64,000 nucleotides of DNA from Halichoerus grypus (taxonomy: Eukaryota > Chordata > Mammalia > Carnivora > Phocidae): assembly GCF_964656455.1 (NCBI RefSeq), contig NC_135719.1, positions 71,970,283 through 72,034,282 on the forward strand, written 5' to 3'. A program made the position numbers and the translations under genes. Below are positions 34,466 to 46,696 of this stretch, in pieces. How positions within the stretch are numbered: position 1 is the first letter of the stretch; each line of letters starts with the position of its first letter. Under the pieces are notes generated by a model. That model made no database searches. It was not told the DNA's origin and worked only from the letters and a program-made list of their open reading frames with translations.

Positions 34466-35579
34466 ACTCTCTGGTCGGGCCCAGTTTCACCTCTGTGTCT
34501 TAGCTTTTGCTTTATCACTAACAACAGTGTTTAAAACATGATCGATTCTGGTGCTAGGTAGAAACAGAAGTTTCTACTAGCTTCTCTCCCCTGCAGTCAC
34601 TCCCAGGTGGATGATAGTGACTCTGGTTTGTTTCTCATTCATTTGCCAAACTTTCAATCCAGCCGTGTACCATTGGGTAGAAATTGGTTCATTAGTCTTT
34701 GCATTATATTGAAAATGGTGAGAGCTGCCCATGTTTATTTCTTTTTTCTCTCTCCTACATTTGCTGAGGCAGAGGAGTTAGAATCATTTTTCTAAGAATT
34801 GTTTACTTTCCTGCTACAATCCAATGAGATACATTAGACTTGACTCTTCATCCTGTCAGTAGTTGGTCATTTTCTCAAGTTATATCAACAAAGACCATGG
34901 GATTCAGTTTGACCCTGTTTGGCTAATGTTTTTCCACATAACCTCCTGTTTAGGGAGTGACCCTGTCAGGCCTGCAGCTGGGCCAACTGGGCTCGTGGAG
35001 CAGAATGCTGCAGGGCTTGAGTTCAACAGCCCTCGAGGCAAAGGCTAAGAGCCCTGAGTGACTCACTCTGATTTCCTCGTAGGCGCCCGGTTTCACCACT
35101 TTCTTGGTAAAACAAATCTTTTCAGAACATGTCACAATCACCGTGCCCTTCATTTTTTGCAGAAAAGGGGAAATGCCAGTGGACACAAAACTTATTGGAA
35201 GAAGGCTTAGGGAATGGATATGGAAAGGTGAGTGGCAAGAGCCTATGTGAGTGGTGAATGGGAATGGTGATGGGGCTGTGGGAAGAAGTGGGGGGGCAAG
35301 ACAGCACCCCTCTTCCAAGGCAATGGAAAGGGGCAAGCTGAAGGCTGTGGGGCACTCATGCATGGTGATGAAATGCCATCCACTCTTCGTGCATGTCTTT
35401 CACTGCACTTGCACAGTTGGGCAAATGGTGTGTTTCCTCCCTGAAGGCTGATGTCCCAACTTTCGTGTTGGGGCAGGGTGGCCGTCAGGGACAAATGTGA
35501 GAAGTAAAGAACTGTGGGGAGTCTTGACTCAAGGGGCTGCTTGAAAACCACCACAGCGGAGTTCCCAGTCGCTGACGTG
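34466..35579. other. Unique sequence with one exon-like segment
   Basis: The only notable structure is a short segment at 35163-35227 bounded by good splice-site-like sequences (listed separately). Frames of up to 165 codons on the minus strand overlap one another and run into an L2 remnant, so I treat them as chance. Confidence 0.4.
35163..35227 (+). other. Exon-like segment (hypothetical)
   Basis: The acceptor-like tract cccttcattttttgcag ends at 35162. The donor-like gaaag followed by gtgagtgg starts at 35228. The 65-bp interval is open in one frame for 21 codons (starting KGEMPVDTKL) but resembles no protein I know. It could be a cryptic or non-coding-RNA exon, or chance. Confidence 0.15.
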
Positions 35580-35645
35580 GCATATCCTGTCCTATTCACG
35601 CTCAGTGCCTGGCAGAGAACAAATGTTTGTTTGATCAAATGAGTA
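35580..35645 (+). repeat. L2 LINE 3'-end fragment
   Basis: cctattcacgctcagtgcct, ggcagagaacaaatgtttgt and ttgatcaaatgag fit the last part of L2 in sense ('cagtgcctggcacatagtag ... aatatttgttgaatgaat'). Confidence 0.6.
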
Positions 35646-37729
35646 ACTGCACAGGACTCACCCAAGAAGTTTCCTGAGGGAAAGGGAATGGATAACAGAC
35701 TTGCTCTTTTCTTGGCATCCATTACCACGAAAACTCTCAAACATAAAGGTCAATCAAATGTTTCAGCCATTACCTTTGCCTGTCACCATCGTCCCCAGGT
35801 CCCGCTCCCCATTCTCCAGAGTTAAGCGTGGTTAGGTAAGTGAGGACAACTTCCAATATCTCAAAATGTGACAGACTAGGCCTTTGATCTAAATGTTTTT
35901 ATGGAGCCAGTTTTTTTAGTGAGTCCAGTTAACGTAGCCATGGACACAAAGGGTGGATTCAAGCTTGGCCTCCTGCGTCTGACTTCTCCGTTGCTGCCTG
36001 CCACAGAGGAAAGGCCTCAGGAGTTCAAGGCCCTTTTTGTTTATTGCAGAGTCCTCTTGCTGCTACGTTCTACTCCTGTCTAGAATTGCAGAGAACAGAT
36101 GTTGGGACTTGAAAAGTTGCATATGCCGGCGTGTTCAGGGCTATGTTATCACTTTGTGGAAAGTCTTGCACTGCTCTTAAAGTTCGTGAAAAATAATGTT
36201 TTCACCACCTCAGGGGGACCTAGCCAAATATTTGGTAAATTTCTGCCTGAAGTCTGTTTGGAGGCTTTTTATGGATGAAAGATGCATGCTTCACAACCTC
36301 ATCACTGCTGGGCCTGGGTGGTAAGGTTTCCTTTAGCTTAAATACACACACACACACACACACAGGTGGTAGAAGTGGTGGAAATCCCTGACTGAGATAT
36401 AGAAATATTGTCAAAAGGTCTCCTTATGCAGAAATAATGCCTGAAAATAAATAAATTATTAAACCAATATGGAGGCTCAGAACAGTTGGAATTATAACCT
36501 GGACCAAGTCAGTTCTGACCTAGCCCCTGAGAGCTTCTATTTAATTCTGGTTGGATTTAACTCATCTTTGCAACAACATGGAGTGGACATAAGTGTGTAA
36601 CCTGGCTCATGGTAGGAGTCTCGTCTCCGGCAGCCGGAACAAAACCTGTTGCTCCGGGAAGAACTGAACACTCTGAGTTGAAGTTCAGTGACCGGGCTCA
36701 GGCTAGGTAAATGAATAACACAGAATTCATGACCAAATTTTGCCAGAGAGTCAGTGCTTTTTCAGTAAATGCCAAACAAAACAAACGCATGATTAAAGGT
36801 TTGTCAGCCCCACCCCCCGCACCCCCCAGCCCCCCTCCCCAGTTCAGAAAGGCCTTCCTGGACACTTTCTCAAATACATCTGATGCTATTGGCCTACATA
36901 GGTGGTACTTTGGCCAGAATCTATTATCCTTCAGGAAATTTATTTACTTCTAACAGAACAAAATGGAACATACATCCAGGGCCTGAGGGCATCTACTTAG
37001 CAGATAATCATAGCAATAAAAATTAATCTCTCCCTTTAGCAACCTTGGACTGTAAAGGAAATGGTGTCAACAATGTCTCTCAAGGCTGCCAGACCAAAAG
37101 GATGAGTCTTGTCCATTGTGGAAAGAATACCCCCCCTGTCTGGATGTCTGTTTTTATTAGGAATCCTATATTTTTCTTATGTGAACTTGGTAACCCATAA
37201 TGAACTCCCTGGCTATTAAACCAACTTCTTATCCCCCATCCTGCACCTAGGCCTGCTGTGAATGGGTGTGCCTCTGCTCGTGGCCCAAGCCTGCAGCCTA
37301 CCCCAGCTCCGAACATTTGTTCTAGAGCACTGCAAGCACTTTCCTGATGCCGTTTTGAACTCGTGACCTTGGCTGGCATGTGCATGGTGAAGAACAGAGA
37401 GAAAATCCTACTCCCAGCTGCCTCTGGCGGGGCTGGTTCTGTCATCCTCTGGTTCACGTAGGATGGATGCTTCGTGAGTCCAGCTTGGCAAGCCCCGTGG
37501 CCTTCCTACGTGAGCAGGACTTGAGCTAGTCATGCTTTTGGCTTGCTCTATGCCGTTCGCTGAAGGGGTTCCTTGGTAAGTCTCAGAACCCCATGTGGAC
37601 CCCAAAACCTGATAACCACAAAAAGGCCTCAAATTAATTTCCTTTCTATTTCCTTCAGGTCAGTCCGGGGGCCTCTCACGTGTACACAGGCTCTTGGTAA
37701 CTTCTCCTATTGGGCTCTCAGAGACCTGA
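35646..37729. other. Unique sequence with an AC microsatellite
   Basis: It holds (AC)n at 36344-36364 and a C-rich patch at 36808-36840. No repeat family or exon is otherwise recognised. Minus-strand frames at 37080-37632 are unremarkable. Confidence 0.45.
36344..36364. repeat. (AC)n microsatellite
   Basis: About ten perfect AC units, from aaat|acacac to |aggtgg. Confidence 0.95.
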
Positions 37730-38062
37730 ACAATTTTCATGCTGCTCCCTTCACCTGGAACAATCTTTCCTAGCTCTTCATCCCATGGCTGGATCCTTCT
37801 TTTCCTTTAGGACTCAGTTTCTTCTGAGAGGCTTTCTCTGATTAAGCTGCCACCATGCTGTTTGCAATTTTCTTTTGGAGCACTGTGTTCCTATTCTTTG
37901 AACCACTTAGCACAGTTAGTTATGATGCATATGTCTACTTGTTTATGGCCTTTCTCTCCAAATAGATAGTAAACCACCAAGTCTCTGTTATCCCTTGCAT
38001 TATGTCTAGCACTTAGCACACAGTAGGTTGTCAATAAATATATACTTACTGAGCGGATCAAT
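37730..38062 (+). repeat. L2 LINE 3' end
   Basis: catgctgctcccttcacctg, gaacaatctttcctagctct, cttctgagaggctttctctg, accacttagcacagttagtt, tagcacacagtaggttgtca and ataaatatatactt make a good L2 3' end in sense, one of the best preserved in the window. Confidence 0.85.
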
Positions 38063-38740
38063 GAGGCAACTGTCAGACCCTGAAAATGACCAAAACCCTA
38101 CTTTAGTTTTCCCAGGGAAGTTCAGAAAACAACTCTGCCTCTCTCCCCCTAAATTAGGAGAATAGAGAGAAGAGTGAGCATAAGAGGGAATAGCAAGATA
38201 TTTCCAGCAAGACTTTCATTACTGTCCAAGAAAAATATTGGTAGGCTAAGCTAACACCCTTGTGCCCAGACATGTCTGCCCCTACCAGCCAACTTGTGAA
38301 CATTTCCCACTCTGCCTGGCTGGGCAACTTGTGCCAGAAGCCCCTGTCTCCCTTTATGGTTAACTCTGAGAGTTGACTAAAGAATTGTTGGCACCTCATT
38401 TATCCCCTGGCGCCCTCACAGCAAGAATTAATCATCCCCATGAGACTTGTTTATGTGCTCGATTGATTTTGATAGTTCTGGTGCCTTCAGCGAGGGCAGC
38501 CCTCTGCATAGAGCTTGTGGAGGGCCAGGATGTTTCCCTGTCCTGCTACCCAAGTCACCAAACAGTGACATCAATTTAGTTCCTTTTGGTTCCATTCAAC
38601 CCAGTCCAGCCTTTACTGAACTCCTACAATGTTGATAAATACTGGTTAATGAAGCTAAACCATGGGAGGGACTTCTTCCAACAGGTGGCGGTGGGGTTGG
38701 CTGGTTCTCGTTGGGAACCTCTAGGTGCTACATCACTCTC
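38063..38740. other. Unique sequence
   Basis: 38071-38092 (tgtcagaccctgaaaatgac and two more bases) recurs at 39516-39537 with one mismatch; see findings. 38585-38645 may be a decayed L2 end. No gene. Confidence 0.4.
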
Positions 38741-38756
38741 TAGGTCTCTGGATCTT

Positions 38757-38957
38757 TTTTTTTTTTTTTTTAAAGATTTTATTTATTTACTTGAGAGAAA
38801 GAATGAGAGAGAGAGAGCATGAGAGGGGGGAGGGTCAGAGGGAGAAGCAGACTCCCTGCTGAGCAGGGAGCCTGATGTGGGACTCGATCCCGGGACTCCG
38901 GGATCATGACCTGAGCCGAAGGCAGTTGCTTAACCAACTGAGCTACCCAGGCACCCC
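38757..38957 (-). repeat. CAN-SINE, minus strand, young
   Basis: Poly(T), aaagattttatttatttact, a purine-rich body, tccctgctgagcagggagcc, ccgaaggcagttgcttaacc, gagctacccaggcacccc. The perfect 16-bp duplication taggtctctggatctt lies at 38741-38756 and 38958-38973. Confidence 0.97.
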
Positions 38958-38973
38958 TAGGTCTCTGGATCTT

Positions 38974-40264
38974 GACGGGAGGAGCATCACTGTGATGGCT
39001 TGTTCACTGCAGCTTCCACAGTGACTGTTTCTGTCAGGACATCACCCAAAGAAGGTCATTTGAACCAATGGTCACTTGAATCTTTTTAGTGTCCCTTTTC
39101 TTCCCCATTTCGCTCTTACTTCTTGTCTCCAACCCTGATACTGTCTTTCCTTCCCTTCCTTCTCTGTAAGGTGCACATGGACACATTCAGGGATATCCGT
39201 CGCCACTGGGGCTCTGGGATCATGGTAGAATCTGTCCCGAGTCAGAGAGCCTACCTCAACACCTCACTCAGTATTTCCTTTATTATAATCATTTCAAGTG
39301 ATTCCTTTTATTATAAGTTTACTGTAATTTCTTTCAAAAGCCTTAGTAGGGCACATTCTATGGGCCAGGTACTCTAAACCTTGCTTTCAAAGTAACTCAC
39401 AATGTGTTGAAGAAAATAGATGCTTAAGCAAGTAAACATAAAGCAAAGCAAACTCTCATGTTTCTGTTCTACACATATATGTGTATGTGTGCATACAATG
39501 TTTTATGGGGGCTGTTGTCAGACCCTGAAAGTGACCAACTCCCCAAATTAGTTCTTCTTGTTATATTTCTGACTGGTATGAATTTATTAACTCTTTACAT
39601 TAGGGGTTACAAATTCAATTGCCTACATAACTCAGGTTATGAAATAACTGGGTCAAAAATGAAATAAGCTGCAGGACTATGGTGTATTGGATAGAACCTG
39701 CCCAGTCTAAGGGGGGTCAGTGGCTTACCCAAAGTTGTCTGATTATTGCTACTCAAAATGAAAAACCACTATTGCCATATCTTTTCATTGTTCAGGGGTA
39801 ACATGGGAACCCAGATTTCTCATGTGACATTTCCCAACGTTTAAATCATGCCATTGGAAAAAGAAAATCCAGCCTAGCTCTGAATGTAGTTCATAGTCAC
39901 CAGTTTGTAAGACTGGTTTGCACCAGAAATGCAGACTTATTTATGAAAATTTTAGCTCAACTGGGAATCATGTGGGCTAATTTCTAGGGTTTTTAGACAT
40001 CACTTATCAATTCACCTCTTGAGGCCTGCTGTCCTCAGCTGCCATGTGTCACTGTCTATTTTCAGGTAATCCGCTGTCCTCCAAAAGATTCACCTGACTT
40101 GTTGCCATTCATGTGATGGGGCCTCATGAGGTGCCTCCACAAATCACTGAGTCCTGTCATTGCTTTGAGTTGTTCTGGTTTTCGTTTTCTCTTCGTTTCT
40201 CTCTGCCTTTTGGTGAATTCTGCTGTAGGATCTCCTTTTCTTCACATTTCCTCCGCTCTCCTTA
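38974..40264. other. Mostly unique sequence
   Basis: 39335-39430 (agggcacattctatgggcca, ggtactctaaacctt) may be a decayed L2 end in reverse. The rest is unrecognised. Confidence 0.4.
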
Positions 40265-40660
40265 CCTCCTGGCAGAGATTGATTGGCTGTGGATGAAAAC
40301 TGTTTATTCTTCCTGGGCACATGACTGGATTTCTGGATTCCTGGGCCCCTTTCCCTGTCTTCCCTGCAGTTAGGGGAGACCATGTGACTGTGTGACCAGT
40401 GACACTTGCACGAACTAACCCAAAGTACCTCCTGCAGGAAGCACTGCTCCCTGCTCCAACTTGCCTTTCCTCATCCAGTGGCTCCATGCAGATAACCACG
40501 GCAGCCTAAAGAGCTGAGCATTGACTATGACCGGGCCACAAGGTGGAAGAGTCTTCAATCCTTGAATGAATACTTGGGGGAGAGCTGCCTGCTGCTTAGA
40601 ACCTCTTGCTTTCTACTTGGCACGAGTGAGAATTTAACTGCTGCTATGCTTGAGTCGTTA
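40265..40660 (+). repeat. Possible ancient LTR remnant
   Basis: gggccacaaggtggaagagt, cttcaatccttgaatgaata and cttgggggagagctgcctgc resemble the middle of an old MaLR-like LTR ('agccacaagatggaaggagcctgggtccctgaat ... agagctgcc'). The ends and family are unclear, and it could be chance. Confidence 0.3.
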
Positions 40661-40714
40661 TCTGTTAGGTGTGTGCTAGCAACTATTAGATGCCTTCTAG
40701 ATTGTAAGCAGCAC

Positions 40715-40840
40715 GATATCAGAGAGACTGCTGTATTGGTCTTTTCCTAGCTGTATTCCCAGAACCCTAGCACAGGGGCAGACCCACCAGTGGGGCTCAG
40801 TAAATGCTTCTGGAATGAACGAACGAATGAACGAATGAAT
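40715..40840 (+). repeat. L2 3' end with a terminal GAAC/GAAT tetranucleotide repeat
   Basis: gtcttttcctagctgtattc, ccagaaccctagcacagggg, ggctcagtaaatgcttctgg and then gaatgaacgaacgaatgaac. L2 ends in short GAATGAAT-type repeats, as this one does, with C/T variation between units. Confidence 0.75.
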
Positions 40841-40879
40841 GTCTCCATACAACTTTAGAGCTGGTAGGGACTGAGGCAT

Positions 40880-41010
40880 CATACATCCCAGTCATCATTT
40901 TATCACAAATAAAGAAATGAAGGCTCACAGAGAAGAAGTGACTTGTCCAAGGTCAAAAAACTAGTTAATTCCAGAACAAGGATCAGCAAGCAAGGAGCCT
41001 CAGTCTGTTG
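40880..41010 (-). repeat. MIR SINE fragment
   Basis: ttatcacaaataaagaaatg, aaggctcacagagaagaagt, gacttgtccaaggtcaaaaa and actagttaattccagaacaa are the reverse-complement MIR core. It lies directly after the L2 end. Confidence 0.75.
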
Positions 41011-44000
41011 TCTTTCACCATCCATGTTTCCCTCCATGGTAACCGTAATTATACCAGCAACTGCTAAGAAAAGAAAGGGATGATTTCATGTCCTAACTTC
41101 TAACCTATTTTCTCGACGAGAATGAGTTGTGTGGTCATACAGTTCACGTGTGAGATATGCTGTGAGTGGGCCAGACTGCTTTGCTGGGGCTTCATGGGAA
41201 ACTCCTTTGTAAATCCCATAGCAGGAAACACCTGTCACTGTCATCTGATCTATACCTTATAGAGTTAGGGAAGCCCTCCTACAAGTGGACTTGAATGGGG
41301 TTTTACAGAAAGGGTTGGATCTGATGTGAGGGATAAAGTAGGATGTTGTGTAAACCAAAGCTCAGAGTCAGCAAAGGCTGCTACGTACAGCTGCAGGATC
41401 TTAGCAAGACCGAGGCCCAGTCTGACCGAAGGGCTCTTGGCAGCTTGGCCAAAAAAAAGGCAGATGGATAATAAGACTCAAAGGTTGTATTTGAGAGTTG
41501 GTACTTCTATCTCTTTTATTTGAATGAAAGTAATAGGCAGACATACATATCAACTCCATCTAAACAACATCCATTTCATTAAACATTTATGTAGAACACC
41601 TTTCCCCACACATACACAGACTTATCCCAACCTAACCACTGAAAAACTGTAAGTTTTCCACAAAGACCTCTGAAAACGCAGCTCTTTGATTGAATGACTG
41701 AAAAATAAAGACTCTTCTGGGGCCATTACTCTTTGTTTCTGGTTTTACAAATCCATAATTCTGTAACCTATGTCTTTTAACTATCTTTTGAAAGCAGGCA
41801 TATCTTGAGAAGTCCTGGTTGTCACATTAACCCTCACTATGGCACTGACCGTGTCTGCCATGAAACCTGTCTGGATGCGCAGGTAGCTCTAAGTGATGGA
41901 AGCAACATTCACATTCATTCAATTCTCCTTGAGCGGGGTTGGGATGAGCCGGGACTCCATGCAATAAATGCATTGCCAACTTCAAGAACTTAAGGTGGGG
42001 AAATACGTGTTTTTCCTAAAAGGTACTTTGTGCTTACAATTTATTCTCTTGAGGGTACAGTGACTATTTTTGATCAGCCGATGCTAGAGAAGGGATAGAT
42101 TCTAAACCTTCAGAGCGGGATATATCTTCTCTAGTCTATCCATGTTCAGAGTGTTTGGGGCCAAGATGAGACTGGTTTTAATGGATCGGCATTTTAGCTG
42201 CAGTGTGGTAAGGCACAAATCCCTGTCTCTGGTTACGGCTTGTCCCAAGTCAAGGACCATAGTCCAGGAAGTCAGAGGGTGGCGTCACCCCAGAGAGGCC
42301 TGCTTAGGACAGCATGGGCAAGGACACTGAAATTGGCGCCATTGCAGCTAGCACGCATTGTTGTTTTACTCTTGAAACTGAATCAAATGTGGAGCCCAGC
42401 ACTGGCCCCTGAGAGTCTGAGGGCCTGAGTTAAGGGGAAGCCTGCTCTGTCCCCTCCCTTGGAGGACTGCTCTCATAGGTCCCCTTAAGCACAATGTTTG
42501 TCGAGTTAAGTGCATAAAAAGGTAGCTTGCCAGATCCTCAGAATGTGTAGGACTTTCCCAGGAGGAGCACCTGAAAAGGTCAACATGGTTGAACTTGGGG
42601 AGAGAAATACAAAAGGAGAAGCAGGTGTATGCAATGCTGTGGAAATATTTTCAGTGGCCAATTGCTCTGTGCTTATATGTATCATGTCACACGTCCACAA
42701 GTGAAGTTACCTGTACCATGAATGTTTGTCTCGTTCCACTCTGAGGCTAAGGTAGGGTAGGGAGGACAGAGGAGTGAAGTAGAGAATTTCAGAATTTCAG
42801 AAATCGTATTTTTAAGGTTGTTTTTCATATTTGATTTTTTAACAAGTTGCATAGCAAGTTAACAGATTGCAGAGAAGGAAAGGGGAAACCCCTCTTATTG
42901 AAGCTATGTCATTGTGGTATTTCACAAATTTGTATTTCTGCAATCTCAGGGCTCTTTCAACGACAGTCTTCTCTCTAAGGATGAGCAAAAACTGCTTCTC
43001 CCTACACCTTTCCGAGTTGCCCCATAGTTTTCACACACTCCCCGCCCTTCTCCCTCAAACACTGCGGCACTGCAAGATCGGGCAATGACCTTTTCACACT
43101 CTCGAGTCCTGCTGGTCATTTTGCAATTACAAATGTAATAGATAGAATCTGCGTCAAGATCTGTTTTGAGGCTTCCTGTTAAACAGGTTGAGCTTTGTGC
43201 AACTATTTAGCTGTTCTTTTGAACTGGCAACATTCAGTATTTATAAGGAGGCACCTGCAATTATTTTCACCTTATCTAGTTTCAAAGTCTGATCTTTTAA
43301 AAAAAGAATCACAGTGAATAAAAGCCCATTCTCCCACCCTTCCCCCATGCCCAAGCACTTCAGACTTTCCGGGGTAATCCACATGTGAGCAAGGACCAAG
43401 CTTGAGAAGGTGGAGCCCAAAGGGAAAAAAGGGTTTGTGAGAGTTATGAGGAGATGGAGGGAGGGTTTTATTTTTAATTAGGGGCTTATTTAGAATGGAA
43501 ATCTGTATGTAATCTGAACTGCTGCGTGCACGCTGGTGGACACTAAATGAGTGAACAATGGGAACCTCTGTTGGAACTTTATCTGAACTTCAACTCTGTT
43601 TTCCATACCTCAGTTGTCCAGGTAACTATACTGTCGAATGCTGTGACTTACCTGTAAGGGAGTTCTCAGACCAAGGGAAGGGAAATTGTATCCAGCCCCC
43701 TGTTGATGGCGATGTGCGGAGGGAGAGTGAGAGAGAATGAATCCCTGTTGCAAACTGAAATGCCTTTGTCCCCCTGTATTAAAGGCCTGTTTCCAAACCT
43801 GGGGCAAGCAGCTAGAATTTTCCTTTCTCTTTCTTCTGCCGGAAACAGACAAATCTTTTCCCTGTGCACCTTCCTAGTTCTTGGTCATCTGACAGCTTCT
43901 AGGGGGAGCAGTGAAACATTTAGGCTTGGAAATGCTGCTTCTGCCCTCCACAGCAGTAAGCGACACTTGGTAGCCATGTCATAAACCCATGTAAACATAT

Positions 44001-45665
44001 TTTCTTTTCCATTTTCAAAGTTCACATCACTTTCTTGACCTACTTTGTATACAATAAGACTGGAACCAAGAAAGTACTTTGCCTCATCAGGTGGGGGTTT
44101 TGCCTGCCTTGTCCTGACTTTTCTCTGTGTATCAGTATCTCTTGGCAGAGGTATTTCCATTAGGAACTGCTGTTCTGGGGCTGGGGATCAAAGCACCCCG
44201 CCACCTAGCAATAATGGATGAGGTAAGGGGAGCAGAGAGAACAACTCATTGATTCAGGGTTTGGGGGAGAACGATAAACATAGAGCTGTGCTGTGCTCAA
44301 ATCCAGTCCTTTTGCCTGATGTCATTCTCCCTTTTGAAATAGCTGAGTTCTTTTGAAATAATACAGCATGTGGGGAGAGAGCACGATAAGACATCATCCA
44401 AGAGAATCCATCAGTGTGCAGAAAATACGTGAGAAGGATTAAAAAGTATAACTTCAGGATTGTTGCTCTGAGTTTCTTAAACAATTTTCTTCTCAGCAGC
44501 TTTAGGAAACATTCATGAGTGAATTTGATCTATTTCTTTCTTGAAGATCTGAGAGGAAATTCAGTATGAGATCCAGTAAGGAGGGGGTGCCCTTCTCTTG
44601 AGGAAGGAGGTAAATAAGAAGACAGGCTTTGATGTAGTATAGGAACGGCATCAGTGAGATGGGGAGGAGAAAAGGAGAGAAGTGGAATTTTCAAAGAAGA
44701 AACCAAGACTCAACATGCTTTTAAAAATTACTTAGAAGGTTTATAAAAAATATTTTTATTTAATAACTTATTGTCGGTGGACTGGGGCCAATTAACTTAC
44801 GATAAGTAGAATTAAGGGTAGTAAAAAAAAAAAAAAGCGTTGGAGAAAAAAAAAATACCACCACCACTTGGGAAGGAGGGGAAGATTGTGAACACATTCA
44901 CCCATTAACAAAATTTTCTGCTTATGAAATTAAAAAAATTTCTCACATTATTACTCTCTCTGCACGACTCAAAAACGATTATTGTTCCTTGTGGTATGTA
45001 GGAAAGGTGGGTCTGGAAAAGGGACTCCAGATGTAAAATTCAGATTGTCTTGGCAGGTAATACAACCAAAGGCATTTATTCTCTACAGTTTTCCAAGCCG
45101 CTTGCCTGGAAGGATACACCTGACGGGAGGCAGATGCAAAGCATGAGGGGAGAGGAGTAATAGAACCCAGGCTGGCTTTTTGAGAGAAAGAACAGTCTTT
45201 TAGAGTCCCGTTTGGGCATGCAGCTGTGCCCACCAAAGAGGGAATTTCAGGAAGACAGAGGTGAAAAGTGAATCCTGGGCATTTGGGCATGGGAATACAT
45301 CCTCAGGAACAAAGCAGATGTATCTTGTTGGATTTGGGGTTATGACATTGGTTATACTCAGATTATGAAACAGAATTTCATGGATCAATGCCTCATTCTG
45401 AGGCATTAACAAAATAATTCAACAGTTTTAAATAGTGTAAGTAGAGGTTTATATTTTCACATATTCATCAGTCATTCTACAATGTTTATAAACCTAATAA
45501 TGTTTGGAGGCTGGGGAGCCAGTGGGGTAGAGAAACTTAGATTTCACTTTTGAATAATGTTTTTGCCTTATTATAATCTAATCAAGTCTTTCAAGGCCCT
45601 TTAACAGTTTCCTTCAAAATCTGGACACTTATGTCTATGGCTCCTTGGATGTATTATGATCACTA
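41011..45665. other. Long unique block
   Basis: Over 4.6 kb I recognise only a possible decayed L2 piece (41255-41420). Short A-runs occur at 44822-44835 and 44846-44855, and 43310-43375 is pyrimidine-rich. Frames up to about 90 codons occur on both strands with no known domain. It is the longest repeat-poor stretch in the window. Confidence 0.45.
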
Positions 45666-45681
45666 AGAGCTGTTCATTTTA

Positions 45682-46462
45682 TTTATTTATTTATTTATTT
45701 TTACATTTTTTATTTTATTATGTTAATCACCATACATTACATCATTAGTTTTTGATGTAGTGTTCAATGACTCATTGTTTGCATATAACACCCAGTGCTC
45801 CATGCAGAACATGCCCTCTTTAATACCCATCACCGGGCTAACCCATCCCACCACCCCCTTCCCCTCTAGAACCCTCAGTTTGTTTCTCAGAGTCCATAGT
45901 CTCTCATGGTTCATCTCCCCTTCTGATCTCCCCCCTTTCATTTTTCCCTTCCTACTATCTTCTACTTCTTCTTCTTCTTTTTTTTTTTTAACTATTATGT
46001 ATTATTTGTTTCAGAGGTACAGGTCTGTGATTCATCAGTCTTACACAATTCACAGCACTCACCATAGCACATACCCTCCCCAATGTCTATCACCCAGCCA
46101 CCCCATCCCTCCCACCCCCACCACTCCAGCAACCCTCAGTTTGTTTCCTGAAATTAAGAATTCCTCATTATCAGTGAGATCATATGATACATATCTTTCT
46201 CTGACTGACTTATTTCGCTCAGCATAATACCCTCCAGTTCCATCCGCGTCGTTGCAAAAGGCAAGATTTCATTCCTTTTGATGGCTGCTTAATATTCCAT
46301 TGTATATATATACCACATCTTCTTTATCCATTCATCTGTCGATGGACATCTTGGCTCTTTCCATAGTTTGGCTATTGTGGACATTGCTGCTATAAACATT
46401 GGGGTGCACGTACCCCTTCAGATCCCTACATTTGTATCTTTGGGGTAGGGTAAATATCCAGT
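45682..46462 (-). mobile_element. L1 (carnivore-type) 3' end, 5'-truncated, with target-site duplication
   Basis: The insertion starts with a (TTTA)n/poly(T) tail complement at 45682. It continues through 3'UTR text such as catcattagtttttgatgta, cagtgctccatgcagaacat, cagcataataccctccagtt, atggctgcttaatattccat and catctgtcgatggacatctt. The 16-bp duplication agagctgttcatttta (45666-45681) recurs at 46463-46478 with one mismatch, giving a 781-bp truncated insertion. The 155-codon frame on the plus strand (45760-46227) is antisense 3'UTR and not a gene. Confidence 0.93.
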
Positions 46463-46478
46463 AGAGCTATTCATTTTA

Positions 46479-46696
46479 GTAAGAGCTTATGCTAACTCTT
46501 AGAGAGAGAAAAAGAATGAGACCAAAGAAGAGATCTTTATCTGCAGTCAGACCCAGGGCAGTACCTGGGAATTTGTATTCAACAAACTGAACTGTTTGGA
46601 ACTGAAGGCTAAAGATGGCTCTACAAACAATTACCATAGTCAATATTAACTGAGTATTTATTATGCAGTTGGTGCTAAGTGTATTCCTATCACGAA
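46479..46696. other. Unique sequence between L1 and LTR
   Basis: Nothing recognised. Confidence 0.4.

Noticed and set aside
35243..35740. Longest open frame in the window, 165 codons on the minus strand
   Set aside because: It runs through an L2 3' remnant (35580-35645), overlaps other minus-strand frames in different phases, and has no recognisable domain. A frame of this length is expected by chance in 64 kb.
45760..46227. 155-codon frame on the plus strand
   Set aside because: It lies entirely in the antisense of an L1 3'UTR; its composition (Ser/Pro/Thr-rich) reflects that non-coding sequence.
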